A stretch of 36,423 nt of DNA from CAJXZP01 sp963974475 (GTDB lineage: Bacteria > Bacteroidota > Bacteroidia > Flavobacteriales_G > Salibacteraceae), in NCBI GenBank assembly GCA_963974475.1, contig CAXBCR010000031.1, positions 1 through 36,423 of the forward strand, given 5' to 3'. Positions 14,296 through 22,734 of this stretch are shown here, piece after piece. Under the pieces are notes generated by a model. It made no database searches and was not told the DNA's origin. It saw only the letters and a list, made by a program, of their open reading frames with translations. Position 1 is the stretch's first letter; the number at the start of each line of letters is the position of its first letter. The position numbers and the translations under genes are program-made.

Positions 14296-16464
14296 TTGCG
14301 CTATTTTTTAGGAGTCCTCTTCTTTCTACTATTTTCTGCAGGAAATACTGTTATTGCTCAAAAAGTCACGGGAATAATAACCAATTCTCAAAACGAGAAA
14401 TTAGCCTTTGTGAATGTGCTATGGGCAAATACCAACCAAGGCACAAGCACAAATGAAAAAGGACAATTTAAAATCGCACAACCCGTAAACTATCCTGCCT
14501 ATTTAGTTATTTCTTATGTGGGTTACCAAACCGACACTATCAAGGTTTGGGAAAACATGAAAAAGCTAACTATTGTACTAAAAAGCAGTCAAGATTTAGC
14601 CACATTCGAAGTAACCTCTCGCCAAACCGCAACCAGTATTGGAACCATTTCCACCGATTTAGTGGAAACCCTCAACTCCGCAGAATTACGAAAAGCGGCA
14701 TGTTGTAGCGTATCCGAAAGTTTTGGAACTAATGCTTCGGTTGATGTAAATGTTACGGATGCGGTGTCGGGTTCTCGAAAAATTAAAATGTTAGGATTGG
14801 ATGGAATTTACACTCAAATTCAATTCGAAAACTTCCCATTGGTAAGAGGGTTATCCGCTTCTAACGGACTTGAATTTATACCGGGAACATGGGTTGAATC
14901 TATCCAAATAAAAAAAGGAGCCGGATCGGTAGTGAATGGCTACGAGTCTATCGCAGGCCAAATAAATGTGGAATTTCTTAAACCAGAATTGGCCGATAAA
15001 TTTTTTGTCAACGTGTACGCGAATGAAATGGGCCGCTTGGAATTGAATACCCATTTCTCAAAAAAAATCAACCAGAAATGGAGCACCATTCTCTTCTTAC
15101 ATGGCGCTAATCAAAGTTTTGAAAATGATAGAAATGGCGACTCATTTTTAGACATTCCATTAAAAAACACGGCAATCCTTTTTAACCGATGGAAGTATGT
15201 GGGAACAAACGTTCGATTACAATTTGGAGTGAGAGGCGTATTTAACGATGTGAAATCTGGTCAACTCAAAACGGTAACCAATCCCTATCAAGTAAATATT
15301 AAAACCAATCAACTCTATGGTTTTATGAAAATTGGGTTTTTGTTTGATAATGAAAATAGTTTTGGGATCATTACAAAAGCCAAATTGCACCAACTCAATT
15401 CCAATTACGGATTAACGACCTACAATGCATCTCAAAAAAACATGTACATAAATACGGTGTATTCGGATGAAATAATAAACCATAAAAACAGTATAAAAAC
15501 AGGGGTAAGCTTAAATTACGATTCGTACGACCACGTTTTTAATGATTCCAATTTCACTAACTTGGAAATCGTTCCTGGGGCATATTTTGAATATGCTTAT
15601 GTAGATTCAAACCTATCTATTGTGGCAGGAATTAGAGGCGACCACCATAATCAATTTGGTGGTTTTGTTTCGCCTAGAATTCATGTTAAATATAACCTAA
15701 CCCCACGTTCTGCTTTACGAATTTCTGTAGGAAAGGGATTTCGTACCGCAAATGCACTTATCGAAAATTCATCCTATTTAGTAAGTTCTCGTCAAGTTCG
15801 ATTCACTCCATTTTTACTTCCAGAACAGGCTTGGAATTATGGTGCTAGTTATTCGCAAAAACTAACCCTAGGAAACACAGAATTAGCTTTAAATGCGGAT
15901 TATTATTTTACCAACTTCATTAATCAAATGGTGGTGGATATTGAGAATGTAAACCAGGTTTCATTTTATAATTTAGATGGAAAATCATATTCGCACGCTC
16001 TTCAACTAGAGGCATCGCTTACCTACAAACAGTTTGAAATTAAAACGGCCTACAAGTACTTAGATGTGAAAACACAATTTGATTCTGGGTTGAAGCGTAA
16101 ACCATATACGGCAAAAGACCGGGTTTTACTTAATCTAGGCTACCATACTCGATTTGATAAATGGACTTTCGATTTAACTACTCTTTGGACAGGTTTGAGC
16201 CGGGTGCCTTCTACTCATGGCAATGTTGACGAGCATTTGCGTAGCACTCAATCGGAAACGTATTTTGTGCTAAACGGACAAATCACCAAAAAATTCAAGA
16301 CATTTGAACTTTACCTTGGAGGAGAAAATTTGTTAAATTACAAACAAAAGAACCCAATCATTGACAGTGAAAACCCATTTGGAAATAACTTTGACGCTTC
16401 CATGATTTGGGGACCTGTAGCAGGGAGAATAATGTACCTAGGATTTAGGTACTCCATTAAATAA
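14296..16464 (+). CDS. TonB-dependent outer-membrane receptor (probable metal-related)
   Basis: The gene starts with TTG directly after an in-frame stop (14293-14295), so no upstream ATG is possible. The 722-residue product has a signal peptide (ending VIAQ-K) and a carboxypeptidase-regulatory-like domain (about 23-100: VTGIITNSQNEKLAFVNV to ISYVGYQTDTI). A TonB plug follows (about 110-230, with KAACCSVSESFGTNASVDV and GSRKIKMLGLDG), then a 22-strand-type barrel ending ...YLGFRYSIK. The paired Cys in the plug and the gene 6 nt downstream, a CxxC heavy-metal-binding protein, suggest uptake or handling of copper or a related ion across the outer membrane; this role is inferred from context. It is probably co-transcribed with the 16471 gene. 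Confidence 0.9.
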   Translation: MRYFLGVLFFLLFSAGNTVIAQKVTGIITNSQNEKLAFVNVLWANTNQGTSTNEKGQFKIAQPVNYPAYLVISYVGYQTDTIKVWENMKKLTIVLKSSQDLATFEVTSRQTATSIGTISTDLVETLNSAELRKAACCSVSESFGTNASVDVNVTDAVSGSRKIKMLGLDGIYTQIQFENFPLVRGLSASNGLEFIPGTWVESIQIKKGAGSVVNGYESIAGQINVEFLKPELADKFFVNVYANEMGRLELNTHFSKKINQKWSTILFLHGANQSFENDRNGDSFLDIPLKNTAILFNRWKYVGTNVRLQFGVRGVFNDVKSGQLKTVTNPYQVNIKTNQLYGFMKIGFLFDNENSFGIITKAKLHQLNSNYGLTTYNASQKNMYINTVYSDEIINHKNSIKTGVSLNYDSYDHVFNDSNFTNLEIVPGAYFEYAYVDSNLSIVAGIRGDHHNQFGGFVSPRIHVKYNLTPRSALRISVGKGFRTANALIENSSYLVSSRQVRFTPFLLPEQAWNYGASYSQKLTLGNTELALNADYYFTNFINQMVVDIENVNQVSFYNLDGKSYSHALQLEASLTYKQFEIKTAYKYLDVKTQFDSGLKRKPYTAKDRVLLNLGYHTRFDKWTFDLTTLWTGLSRVPSTHGNVDEHLRSTQSETYFVLNGQITKKFKTFELYLGGENLLNYKQKNPIIDSENPFGNNFDASMIWGPVAGRIMYLGFRYSIK

Positions 16465-16470
16465 AAAAGA

Positions 16471-16815
16471 ATGAAAAATTTAGGATTATTTTTAGCTTTC
16501 ATAGTATTCACATTCATTTCGCTATCCAGTTTTGTGAAAGGCGAATTTGTAACCATCAAAATCAAAACCTCATCGCAATGCGAGATGTGTAAAGAAACCA
16601 TTGAGAAAAAAATGGCTTTTGAAAAAGGCGTGAAATCCGCAGTTTTGGATGTAGAAAGCAGCGTACTTACAGTAGTTTACAATCCTAAAAAAACCAACCC
16701 TGATTTAATTAAAAAGGCAGTTAACATGGCTGGATATGATGCGGATGAAATGCCCGCAGACCCAAAATCTTATGATAAATTACATAGCTGCTGTAAAAAG
16801 GGAACGCATAAATAA
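16471..16815 (+). CDS. Secreted heavy-metal-associated (HMA) domain protein
   Basis: This 114-residue protein has an N-terminal hydrophobic signal (MKNLGLFLAFIVFTFISL). An HMA ferredoxin-like fold follows: VTIKIKTSSQCEMCKETIEK carries the metal-binding CEMC, then VLDVESSVLTVVYNPKKT and KKAVNMAGYDAD. It adds a C-terminal HSCCKK tail with further possible ligands (His, two Cys). The start is 6 nt after the stop of the TonB receptor, so the two form an operon. It likely passes a soft metal such as copper to or from the receptor in the periplasm; the metal is not proven by sequence. Confidence 0.9.
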   Translation: MKNLGLFLAFIVFTFISLSSFVKGEFVTIKIKTSSQCEMCKETIEKKMAFEKGVKSAVLDVESSVLTVVYNPKKTNPDLIKKAVNMAGYDADEMPADPKSYDKLHSCCKKGTHK

Positions 16816-16831
16816 TTGATTATTGAAATCA

Positions 16832-17203
16832 CTATTTATCTCCGTAATACGCGTATTTCAGTAACACACTCATCGGCACAATTTCTAATGTTTTTTCGTT
16901 GGTAGCTTCTAAATAAACTAATGGAGCCGCATTATTTTGATGCGCTTGCAAAAATCTAGCTGCACATAAACACCATTTATCCCCTGCCTTTACCCCCGCA
17001 AAATGGTATTGAGGCATGGGTGTTGACAAATCATTACCCGCTAATTTTGAGAAGGTTAAAAACTCTTCGGCAGCAACAATACAAACGGTATGAACACCTG
17101 TATCCGAATCATCTGTATTACAGCAACCATCTCTAAAAAAACCAGTCAATGGCTGATTACTACATGGGGTGATTGAATCCCCGAAAACATTAGTTGATTG
17201 CAT
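16832..17203 (-). CDS. DUF2237 family protein
   Basis: This 123-residue protein carries the conserved family pattern NVFGDSITPCSNQPLTGF, FRDGCCNT, GVHTVCIV, FLTFSKLAGNDLSTPMP and GDKWCLCAARFLQA. The family is small, soluble and cysteine-rich, and has no established function. The clustered Cys residues (DGCC, WCLCAA) suggest metal or redox binding, but that is inference. It is convergent with the HMA gene (16 nt apart) and divergent from the ABC-F gene, so probably a single-gene unit. Confidence 0.9.
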   Translation of the reverse strand: MQSTNVFGDSITPCSNQPLTGFFRDGCCNTDDSDTGVHTVCIVAAEEFLTFSKLAGNDLSTPMPQYHFAGVKAGDKWCLCAARFLQAHQNNAAPLVYLEATNEKTLEIVPMSVLLKYAYYGDK

Positions 17204-17272
17204 ACTTTTTTTTGCTAAAATAAAGGATTAAACCTTTCAAATAAAACCATTCAAAACTTACAACGGAATAAT

Positions 17273-17280
17273 TAGTTTTG
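17273..17280 (+). promoter_or_regulatory. Candidate -7 box for the ABC-F gene
   Basis: TAGTTTTG, identical to the box at 13693-13700, lies 19 nt before the start at 17300. No convincing -33 TTTG is present. Confidence 0.45.
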
Positions 17281-17299
17281 CCGACCCAATAAAAACAGG

Positions 17300-18931
17300 A
17301 TGATTTCAGTAGATAACATAGGTGTAGAATTTAGTGGTCACACACTTTTTAGTGAGGTTTCGTTTGTGGTAAACGATAGCGATAAAATTGCCTTGATGGG
17401 TAAGAATGGTGCCGGAAAATCTACTATCATGAAGATTATGGCTGGTGTTCAAAAACCTACTACCGGGAATATTCGTTCGCCAAAGGATGCCGTTATTGCC
17501 TACCTACCACAACATTTGCTTACCAATGATGATTCTACTGTTTTTGAAGAAGCTTCTAAAGCATTCATGCATGTATTTGAGATGCGCGATGAAATGGCCC
17601 GACTCAATAAAGAACTTGAAACCCGTACGGATTACGAGTCGGATGCATACATGAAAATCATAGAGAAAGTAACCGAATTGGGCGAAAAATTTTACGCCAT
17701 TGAGGATACTAATTACGATGCAGAGGTAGAAAAAGCGTTGCAAGGACTAGGTTTTGAACGGACTGATTTTACACGACCCACAAGCGAATTTAGTGGTGGT
17801 TGGCGAATGCGAATTGAACTCGCTAAAATCCTGTTACAAAAGCCGGATTTGATTTTACTAGATGAGCCTACCAATCACATTGATATCGAGTCGGTGGTTT
17901 GGTTGGAAGATTTCTTAATGAATAAAGCCAAGGCCGTAGTCGTTATCTCGCACGATAGAGCTTTTATTGATAACATTACCAATCGTACCATTGAGGTTAC
18001 CATGGGTAAGATTTACGATTACAAAGCCAAATACACGCATTACCTAACTTTGAGAGAAGAAAGACGGTCGCATCAAATAAAAGCATACGAAGAACAACGT
18101 AAATTTATTGCGGATAATCAAGCATTTATTGACCGTTTTAAAGGAACCTATTCGAAAACCAATCAGGTTAATTCTCGCGAAAAAATGCTTTCAAAACTCA
18201 AAATTATTGAGATTGACGAAGTGGACAATTCCTCACTTAAACTACGCTTTCCTCCTGCGCAACGTTCAGGTGATTACCCCGTTGTGGCAGAAAACCTAAG
18301 CAAAAGTTACGGAGATACCGTGGTTTTCAAGGATGCAAACATGAGTATTGAGCGTGGTCAAAAAGTATCTTTTGTAGGTCGAAATGGTGAAGGTAAATCT
18401 ACCATGATTAAAGCAATTATGGGTGAAATAGATTACGAAGGAAAATGTGAACTTGGGCACAATGCTAAAGTGGGTTATTTTGCTCAAAATCAAGCTTCGC
18501 TATTAGATGAAACGCTTACCGTATTCCAAACTGTAGATGAAATTGCGAAAGGAGAAATTCGGAAGCAAATCAAAAACATCTTAGGTCGCTTTATGTTTAG
18601 CGGTGAGGATATTGATAAGAAAGTGAGCGTACTTTCTGGAGGAGAAAAAACGCGGTTGGCAATGGTAAAATTATTACTAGAACCGGTAAACGTATTGATT
18701 CTGGATGAGCCTACCAATCACTTAGATTTAAAATCAAAAGATGTATTAAAAGAGGCTTTGCAAAATTTTGATGGTACGCTAATCCTTGTTTCTCACGATA
18801 GAGATTTCTTACAGGGATTATCTCAAAAAGTGTTTGAGTTTAAACATCACCGAGTAATTGAACATTTTGAAAGCATTGATGATTTCTTAGAGCGCAACCG
18901 ATTGGAACATCTGAGAGAATTGGATTTGTAG
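17300..18931 (+). CDS. ABC-F family ATPase (ribosome-associated type)
   Basis: This 543-residue protein has two ABC domains and no membrane segments. First domain: Walker A GKNGAGKST (34-42), signature FSGGWRMR, Walker B LILLDEPTNHID. Second domain: Walker A GRNGEGKST, signature LSGGEKTRLA, Walker B VLILDEPTNHLD. The two are joined by a charged helical linker (about 245-325, the P-site tRNA-interaction motif region). ABC-F proteins act on the ribosome in translation quality control or antibiotic resistance rather than transport. Length and the WLEDFL motif after the first Walker B resemble the YbiT-like branch. No resistance phenotype can be assigned. Confidence 0.93.
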   Translation: MISVDNIGVEFSGHTLFSEVSFVVNDSDKIALMGKNGAGKSTIMKIMAGVQKPTTGNIRSPKDAVIAYLPQHLLTNDDSTVFEEASKAFMHVFEMRDEMARLNKELETRTDYESDAYMKIIEKVTELGEKFYAIEDTNYDAEVEKALQGLGFERTDFTRPTSEFSGGWRMRIELAKILLQKPDLILLDEPTNHIDIESVVWLEDFLMNKAKAVVVISHDRAFIDNITNRTIEVTMGKIYDYKAKYTHYLTLREERRSHQIKAYEEQRKFIADNQAFIDRFKGTYSKTNQVNSREKMLSKLKIIEIDEVDNSSLKLRFPPAQRSGDYPVVAENLSKSYGDTVVFKDANMSIERGQKVSFVGRNGEGKSTMIKAIMGEIDYEGKCELGHNAKVGYFAQNQASLLDETLTVFQTVDEIAKGEIRKQIKNILGRFMFSGEDIDKKVSVLSGGEKTRLAMVKLLLEPVNVLILDEPTNHLDLKSKDVLKEALQNFDGTLILVSHDRDFLQGLSQKVFEFKHHRVIEHFESIDDFLERNRLEHLRELDL

Positions 18932-18994
18932 ACCTAAACTAGTATTTAGAAAACCTTCCTTTTTTAGGGACGCTTCCTGCAAGTTGGCATCCGT

Positions 18995-19843
18995 TTACAT
19001 CGCATCTATTACCGCTAAAAAGGTTTCAGGCTCTGGTCTTACTCGGTAGTTATCCGTCAAATCGGCAAAGGCAATCTTTCCGGTGCGATCCGTAATAATT
19101 ACGGTGGGCATCACCGTGTCGCTATCATAGCCCAATGCTTGGAAACCAGCTGGAATTCCATTTTTTGAAAACAGACCTAATTGCTTAGCCACTTCGTTAT
19201 TGGTATCTTGCAAATAATGAAAGCCAAGGTCATATTTTTTACCTAACTTTTCGGTATGCGTGTGGGGTTGCGGACTCACAAAAACCATGTTTACCCCTCT
19301 ATTTTCTAATTCTTTGTATTGCCCTGCTATTTCTTTGATTTGCGCCATACAAAGCGGACACCAATTACCCCGATAGAAAAGATAGATAGTAGGATTTCCT
19401 AGAAAAGTGGTGGAGGATACTTTTTCGTTTTTCGTGTTTTCCAAAACGAGCTCAGGTAGCATTTTACCTACTTTCAATATTGCAGAATCTCGCTCTTCAA
19501 ATACAGAATACCACTTAATATATAATATCCAACCAATGGTTAAAAGAACATTAAGCGCAACCCCGTTCAAATCAAAATCTCGTAAAAAGGCTGTAGCTAA
19601 AATACTGGTCAAAAACCCAATTAAAATTGCAATGGTATTTCCACTTAGCCCTGCGCTGGTACGTGGAGTAGAAACCAAAAAGAGTCTCGCAAAAAACACC
19701 ACGATGACAATGCTAGTAAGAAACTGACCTAAAATATCGATTGTAATTCCAAATTCGGCCAAATGCATCCCGCTAATGACGGCACTATATACAGCTATAG
19801 CAGGAAATAGTGATATAAAAATTGATTTTGAGAGACTTTTCAT
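18995..19843 (-). CDS. Membrane-anchored peroxiredoxin/AhpC-TSA-like protein
   Basis: The 282 residues begin with about four hydrophobic segments (roughly 8-25, 35-57, 68-85, 93-112). A thioredoxin-fold AhpC/TSA domain follows (about 125-282): GKMLPELVLENTKNEKVSS, then LFYRGNWCPLCMAQIKEI with C162 and C165. The CxxC at the N-terminus of the helix favours a thiol-disulfide or peroxiredoxin-like activity. The C-terminal domain could face either side of the membrane. It is convergent with the ABC-F gene. The fusion of a small membrane module to this domain is less common than soluble versions. Confidence 0.85.
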   Translation of the reverse strand: MKSLSKSIFISLFPAIAVYSAVISGMHLAEFGITIDILGQFLTSIVIVVFFARLFLVSTPRTSAGLSGNTIAILIGFLTSILATAFLRDFDLNGVALNVLLTIGWILYIKWYSVFEERDSAILKVGKMLPELVLENTKNEKVSSTTFLGNPTIYLFYRGNWCPLCMAQIKEIAGQYKELENRGVNMVFVSPQPHTHTEKLGKKYDLGFHYLQDTNNEVAKQLGLFSKNGIPAGFQALGYDSDTVMPTVIITDRTGKIAFADLTDNYRVRPEPETFLAVIDAM

Positions 19844-19915
19844 TTTGGAAATATTGATTTGGGTAAAGGTAAAATTTTACAGAAGAGATTAAGTATCCCT
19901 TCTAGTTTCCTGATG

Positions 19916-20308
19916 TTAATCTATCGTTATTCTATTTTTTGTGCTTTTAACCCCGTTCAATTCATATTCAAAATCTTGAATATCATTACATTTATCTCTT
20001 ACGTAGGCTACCTGAGATATAGTATCCACACTTCGACCATCGGATGTGAAAAGAATGTGATTGTAGCGTGATTCATCAAATTCTACTACCAATGTGTATT
20101 TGTTAATGCTATTAAACTCTCCCACTTTAACGGTATCAACCACTTTTGATAAATCGCTTTTTTGGGAGCGCGCATCATACAAAACAGTGAAATCTGAAAC
20201 CGCAGAATAGGTAAGTGAAATCCCCGCTACTGGGTAAGCGGTTTGTTTACAACAGGAATGAAAGCCAAGGGATAGAATAATAATAGAGGTGAAAATAATT
20301 GATTTCAT
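19916..20308 (-). CDS. Small predicted lipoprotein, paralogue A
   Basis: The start at 20308 (MKSIIFTSIIILSLGFHSCC) gives a proper lipoprotein signal with an SCC lipobox; the upstream ATG at 20350 would add 14 polar residues and spoil it. The mature part (about 112 residues) has CCKQTAYPVAGISLTY, a middle with ...RSVDTISQVAY, and a C-terminal KCNDIQDFEYELNG. The same pattern occurs in the gene at 20817-21209, so these are paralogues. No known domain recognised; predicted to sit in the periplasm or outer membrane. Confidence 0.8.
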   Translation of the reverse strand: MKSIIFTSIIILSLGFHSCCKQTAYPVAGISLTYSAVSDFTVLYDARSQKSDLSKVVDTVKVGEFNSINKYTLVVEFDESRYNHILFTSDGRSVDTISQVAYVRDKCNDIQDFEYELNGVKSTKNRITID

Positions 20309-20389
20309 GCTTTTGAATTTGGTCTTATAGTTAACATCTCTTAACAACAACTATACCATTCGCCTTCTGCCCCAAATATGGCATACTTC

Positions 20390-20420
20390 TTTGAACGATT
20401 GGGTACACTGGTTATATTCG
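20390..20420 (+). promoter_or_regulatory. Predicted yccF promoter
   Basis: TTTG at 20390-20393 and TATATTCG at 20413-20420 are 19 bp apart, with one mismatch to the TAnnTTTG -7 consensus. The yccF start follows 18 nt after the -7 box. Confidence 0.5.
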
Positions 20421-20438
20421 CTTCCGTAATTTAGGGGC

Positions 20439-20807
20439 ATGAAAACAATTGGGAATTTAATTTGGGTGGTATTTGGAGGTTTTATTATTGCGCTAGAATA
20501 CTTTGTAGCAAGCCTAGTTTTAATGCTTACTATTATCGGAATTCCGTTCGGTATCCAAACAATGAAACTTGCCGTTGTTGCGCTTTGTCCATTCGGCACA
20601 GAAGTGCGTCAATCGGAGCAGCATACAGGATGCCTCTCCACCTTCATGAATATTTTATGGATTCTAACCGGTGGAATTTGGATTGCCCTTTCTCACTTGA
20701 TTTTTGGAATTCTATTTTTTATCACCATCATAGGGATACCATTTGGCAAACAACATTTTAAATTGGCTGGATTAGCCCTTACCCCGTTTGGAAAAGTGAT
20801 TGATTAA
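20439..20807 (+). CDS. yccF: YccF-domain inner-membrane protein
   Basis: This 122-residue protein contains two copies of the YccF pattern: ISxLxFxGxxIxLxxxxxGIPFG-like segments (LTIIGIPFGIQTMKLAVVALCPFGTEV and ITIIGIPFGKQHFKLAGLALTPFG, separated by a short loop). It has about four membrane helices. YccF proteins are small integral membrane proteins of unknown biochemical role. It sits between two minus-strand lipoprotein paralogues and is convergent with the second, with 9 nt between stops. Confidence 0.92.
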   Translation: MKTIGNLIWVVFGGFIIALEYFVASLVLMLTIIGIPFGIQTMKLAVVALCPFGTEVRQSEQHTGCLSTFMNILWILTGGIWIALSHLIFGILFFITIIGIPFGKQHFKLAGLALTPFGKVID

Positions 20808-20816
20808 CACCTTAAT

Positions 20817-21209
20817 TTATTGTACGCGTAAATCCCTATCGGTTTTATAGGCTCCATTCCATCGGTATTCTAAATTTTCAATTGCATCACATTTACCACG
20901 ACCAAAAGTAGCGCTAGTTACCGTGTCCACGCGACTACTATCAAAAGGCATTAGGAAAAAATTGTTGTTGTTTTCAGATAAACTAATTACAATTTTAAAT
21001 CCATCATTTGTGAAGGTACCGGGAACTATAGCCGTATCTAAAATGGTGTTCATATCGTTTCCGTCCGTCCTAATTTGATATGCATTAGGGGTGGTAAATT
21101 CACCCACATATTCTACGGTTATTACGGCTGCTGGATATCCATGTTGGTTACAACAAGAATTTAAAGAAACAGCTATTAAAACGAGCGATAAGTGTACTAA
21201 ATATTTCAT
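20817..21209 (-). CDS. Small predicted lipoprotein, paralogue B
   Basis: This 130-residue protein starts MKYLVHLSLVLIAVSLNSCC, a lipoprotein signal with the same SCC lipobox as paralogue A. Shared features with the 19916 gene are CCxQxxYPxA, a VDTxxxxxxxRxKCxxI motif and a C-terminal EYxxNG. Overall sequences have diverged strongly, so the duplication is old. Function is unknown; probably anchored to the outer or inner membrane. Confidence 0.82.
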   Translation of the reverse strand: MKYLVHLSLVLIAVSLNSCCNQHGYPAAVITVEYVGEFTTPNAYQIRTDGNDMNTILDTAIVPGTFTNDGFKIVISLSENNNNFFLMPFDSSRVDTVTSATFGRGKCDAIENLEYRWNGAYKTDRDLRVQ

Positions 21210-21255
21210 AGTTAAAGATTTTAGGTTCCCAAAGGTAAAAAAAAAGCGAACGCTT

Positions 21256-22719
21256 CTATTTATATTTATTTACATTTAACTCGGGCTCATGGTCTGCTTT
21301 ATTTAAGCTTTTTTCAAAGTATACATCCATAGCTACAATGATGGCCACAAAGGCCCAAAATGGAACTGCCGCTTTATCGGTATCTAAAAAGTTATTCAAA
21401 GTACCATGAATTAAGTAAGTAGTTAATCCCAAAATAGCGCCCATTAATAACGCCTTATTTTTCGAATCTTTCAATCGATAATAGGTAATTATCCCTCGAT
21501 AGAAAATAAAGAAAATCAAAACCAGCCAAATCGCTAGACCAGGCACACCCTGCTCTGCCAAAGGACCAAAGTATTCTGAATGTGCATTCCCAAGGTTACC
21601 AAAATTGGTAGAAATTACCGTTAAATTAGAGCTTAACTGATAGGGAGCATATAAAAAAGCATAGGTTCCGGGACCCGTACCCACAATCGGACTTTCGCCA
21701 AACATTTTGAAGGCTGCACTCCATCTATTTAATCGCTCTAAGTTACTCGCATCGGTCGCTACATTACTCATAGACTCCACATGTTCTGCTAAATCGCCCG
21801 AAGAATCTTGCCTGTTCTTCTCTAGCTTTTGCAACACGGTAACCCAAAACATAAATACCATTGCCACAACGGTTAGGCCGGATAAAGCCACCACCCACCA
21901 TCTAATTTTTAATTTGATTAGGCTATAAAGTGCAATGGCAACCACTAAACTAACCCATGCAGCTCTCGTGTATGACAAAACGGTACCTAGGATAAATATT
22001 CCGAGTAACACACCGGCTAATATTTTGGTGTTGATTTCCCATTTCATGTAATTAATTTGAGCAAACATAGCCGGAATAAAAAAGGCCATCATCGCTCCAT
22101 AAGAAGTGTGATCGCTAAAAAAAGGTTGCATCACCCAATGTGCAGCCTGAATATCAAACCCTCTTGCGTATTGTCGAATCATGGTATAAATGATAACTCC
22201 GGACATGGGTATCACGAAAAACCATGTGATTTTTATAATGTTTTGTCGGTTTTTAAACAACAGTACACCAGCAAAAAAGAAGGGAATAATAAACCACAAT
22301 TTCGCCATAAAAAACTTTAGCGAAACCATAGGTAATCGACTAAATAACACGCTAAAAAACATCCATACCAGCATGGCTATAACCGATAAAGTAATTGGGT
22401 TTTTTATGATTTTAATATCATAATCGCCATTAAACAAGGTTTTAAGAATAAAAACCATCATCGCTCCAAAAAGCAATGGGTCAGTTGGCAGGGTCAATCC
22501 CAATCCTCCTCCCACGTCAGATATGGTAAGCGAGGCGGGCACCAAAAACATAATAAATAACAGAAGCCAATCTAGTCTAAACAAGGCAATGGCTACGATG
22601 GCTAACGCCAACGGAATCAGCATAAAGTAATACACTTCCATATAAATGAAAAGTGCATTTAACGCGATAAACAAACCAACCGCTTGGTAAAATATTTTGT
22701 ATGAGACCTTGTTCTCCAA
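21256..22719 (-). CDS. O-antigen ligase / polymerase family protein (Wzy_C)
   Basis: This 487-residue integral membrane protein has about 10-12 hydrophobic segments. The Wzy_C signatures are SYTRAAWVSLV (about 255), the periplasmic loop with ERLNRWSAAFKMFGESPIVGTGPG, and the NAHSEYFGPLAEQGVPGL stretch before the last helices. The family either ligates O-antigen to lipid A-core (WaaL) or polymerises surface polysaccharide (Wzy); sequence alone does not separate these. It starts 15 nt after the Wzz-like gene on the same strand, which supports a role in surface polysaccharide assembly. Confidence 0.9.
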   Translation of the reverse strand: MENKVSYKIFYQAVGLFIALNALFIYMEVYYFMLIPLALAIVAIALFRLDWLLLFIMFLVPASLTISDVGGGLGLTLPTDPLLFGAMMVFILKTLFNGDYDIKIIKNPITLSVIAMLVWMFFSVLFSRLPMVSLKFFMAKLWFIIPFFFAGVLLFKNRQNIIKITWFFVIPMSGVIIYTMIRQYARGFDIQAAHWVMQPFFSDHTSYGAMMAFFIPAMFAQINYMKWEINTKILAGVLLGIFILGTVLSYTRAAWVSLVVAIALYSLIKLKIRWWVVALSGLTVVAMVFMFWVTVLQKLEKNRQDSSGDLAEHVESMSNVATDASNLERLNRWSAAFKMFGESPIVGTGPGTYAFLYAPYQLSSNLTVISTNFGNLGNAHSEYFGPLAEQGVPGLAIWLVLIFFIFYRGIITYYRLKDSKNKALLMGAILGLTTYLIHGTLNNFLDTDKAAVPFWAFVAIIVAMDVYFEKSLNKADHEPELNVNKYK

Positions 22720-22734
22720 ACTAATTGTGGGCTA

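Noticed and set aside
19869..19880. Perfect palindrome GTAAAATTTTAC upstream of the peroxiredoxin-like gene
   Set aside because: It is short, almost purely A/T, and has no second copy nearby; likely chance in AT-rich DNA.
20351..20599. Minus-strand ORF of 82 codons opposite yccF
   Set aside because: It overlaps the start of a clear yccF gene in antisense and has no recognisable features.
22057..22423. Plus-strand ORFs inside the O-antigen ligase gene
   Set aside because: They are antisense to conserved membrane helices of the Wzy_C protein and lack signals; treated as shadows.
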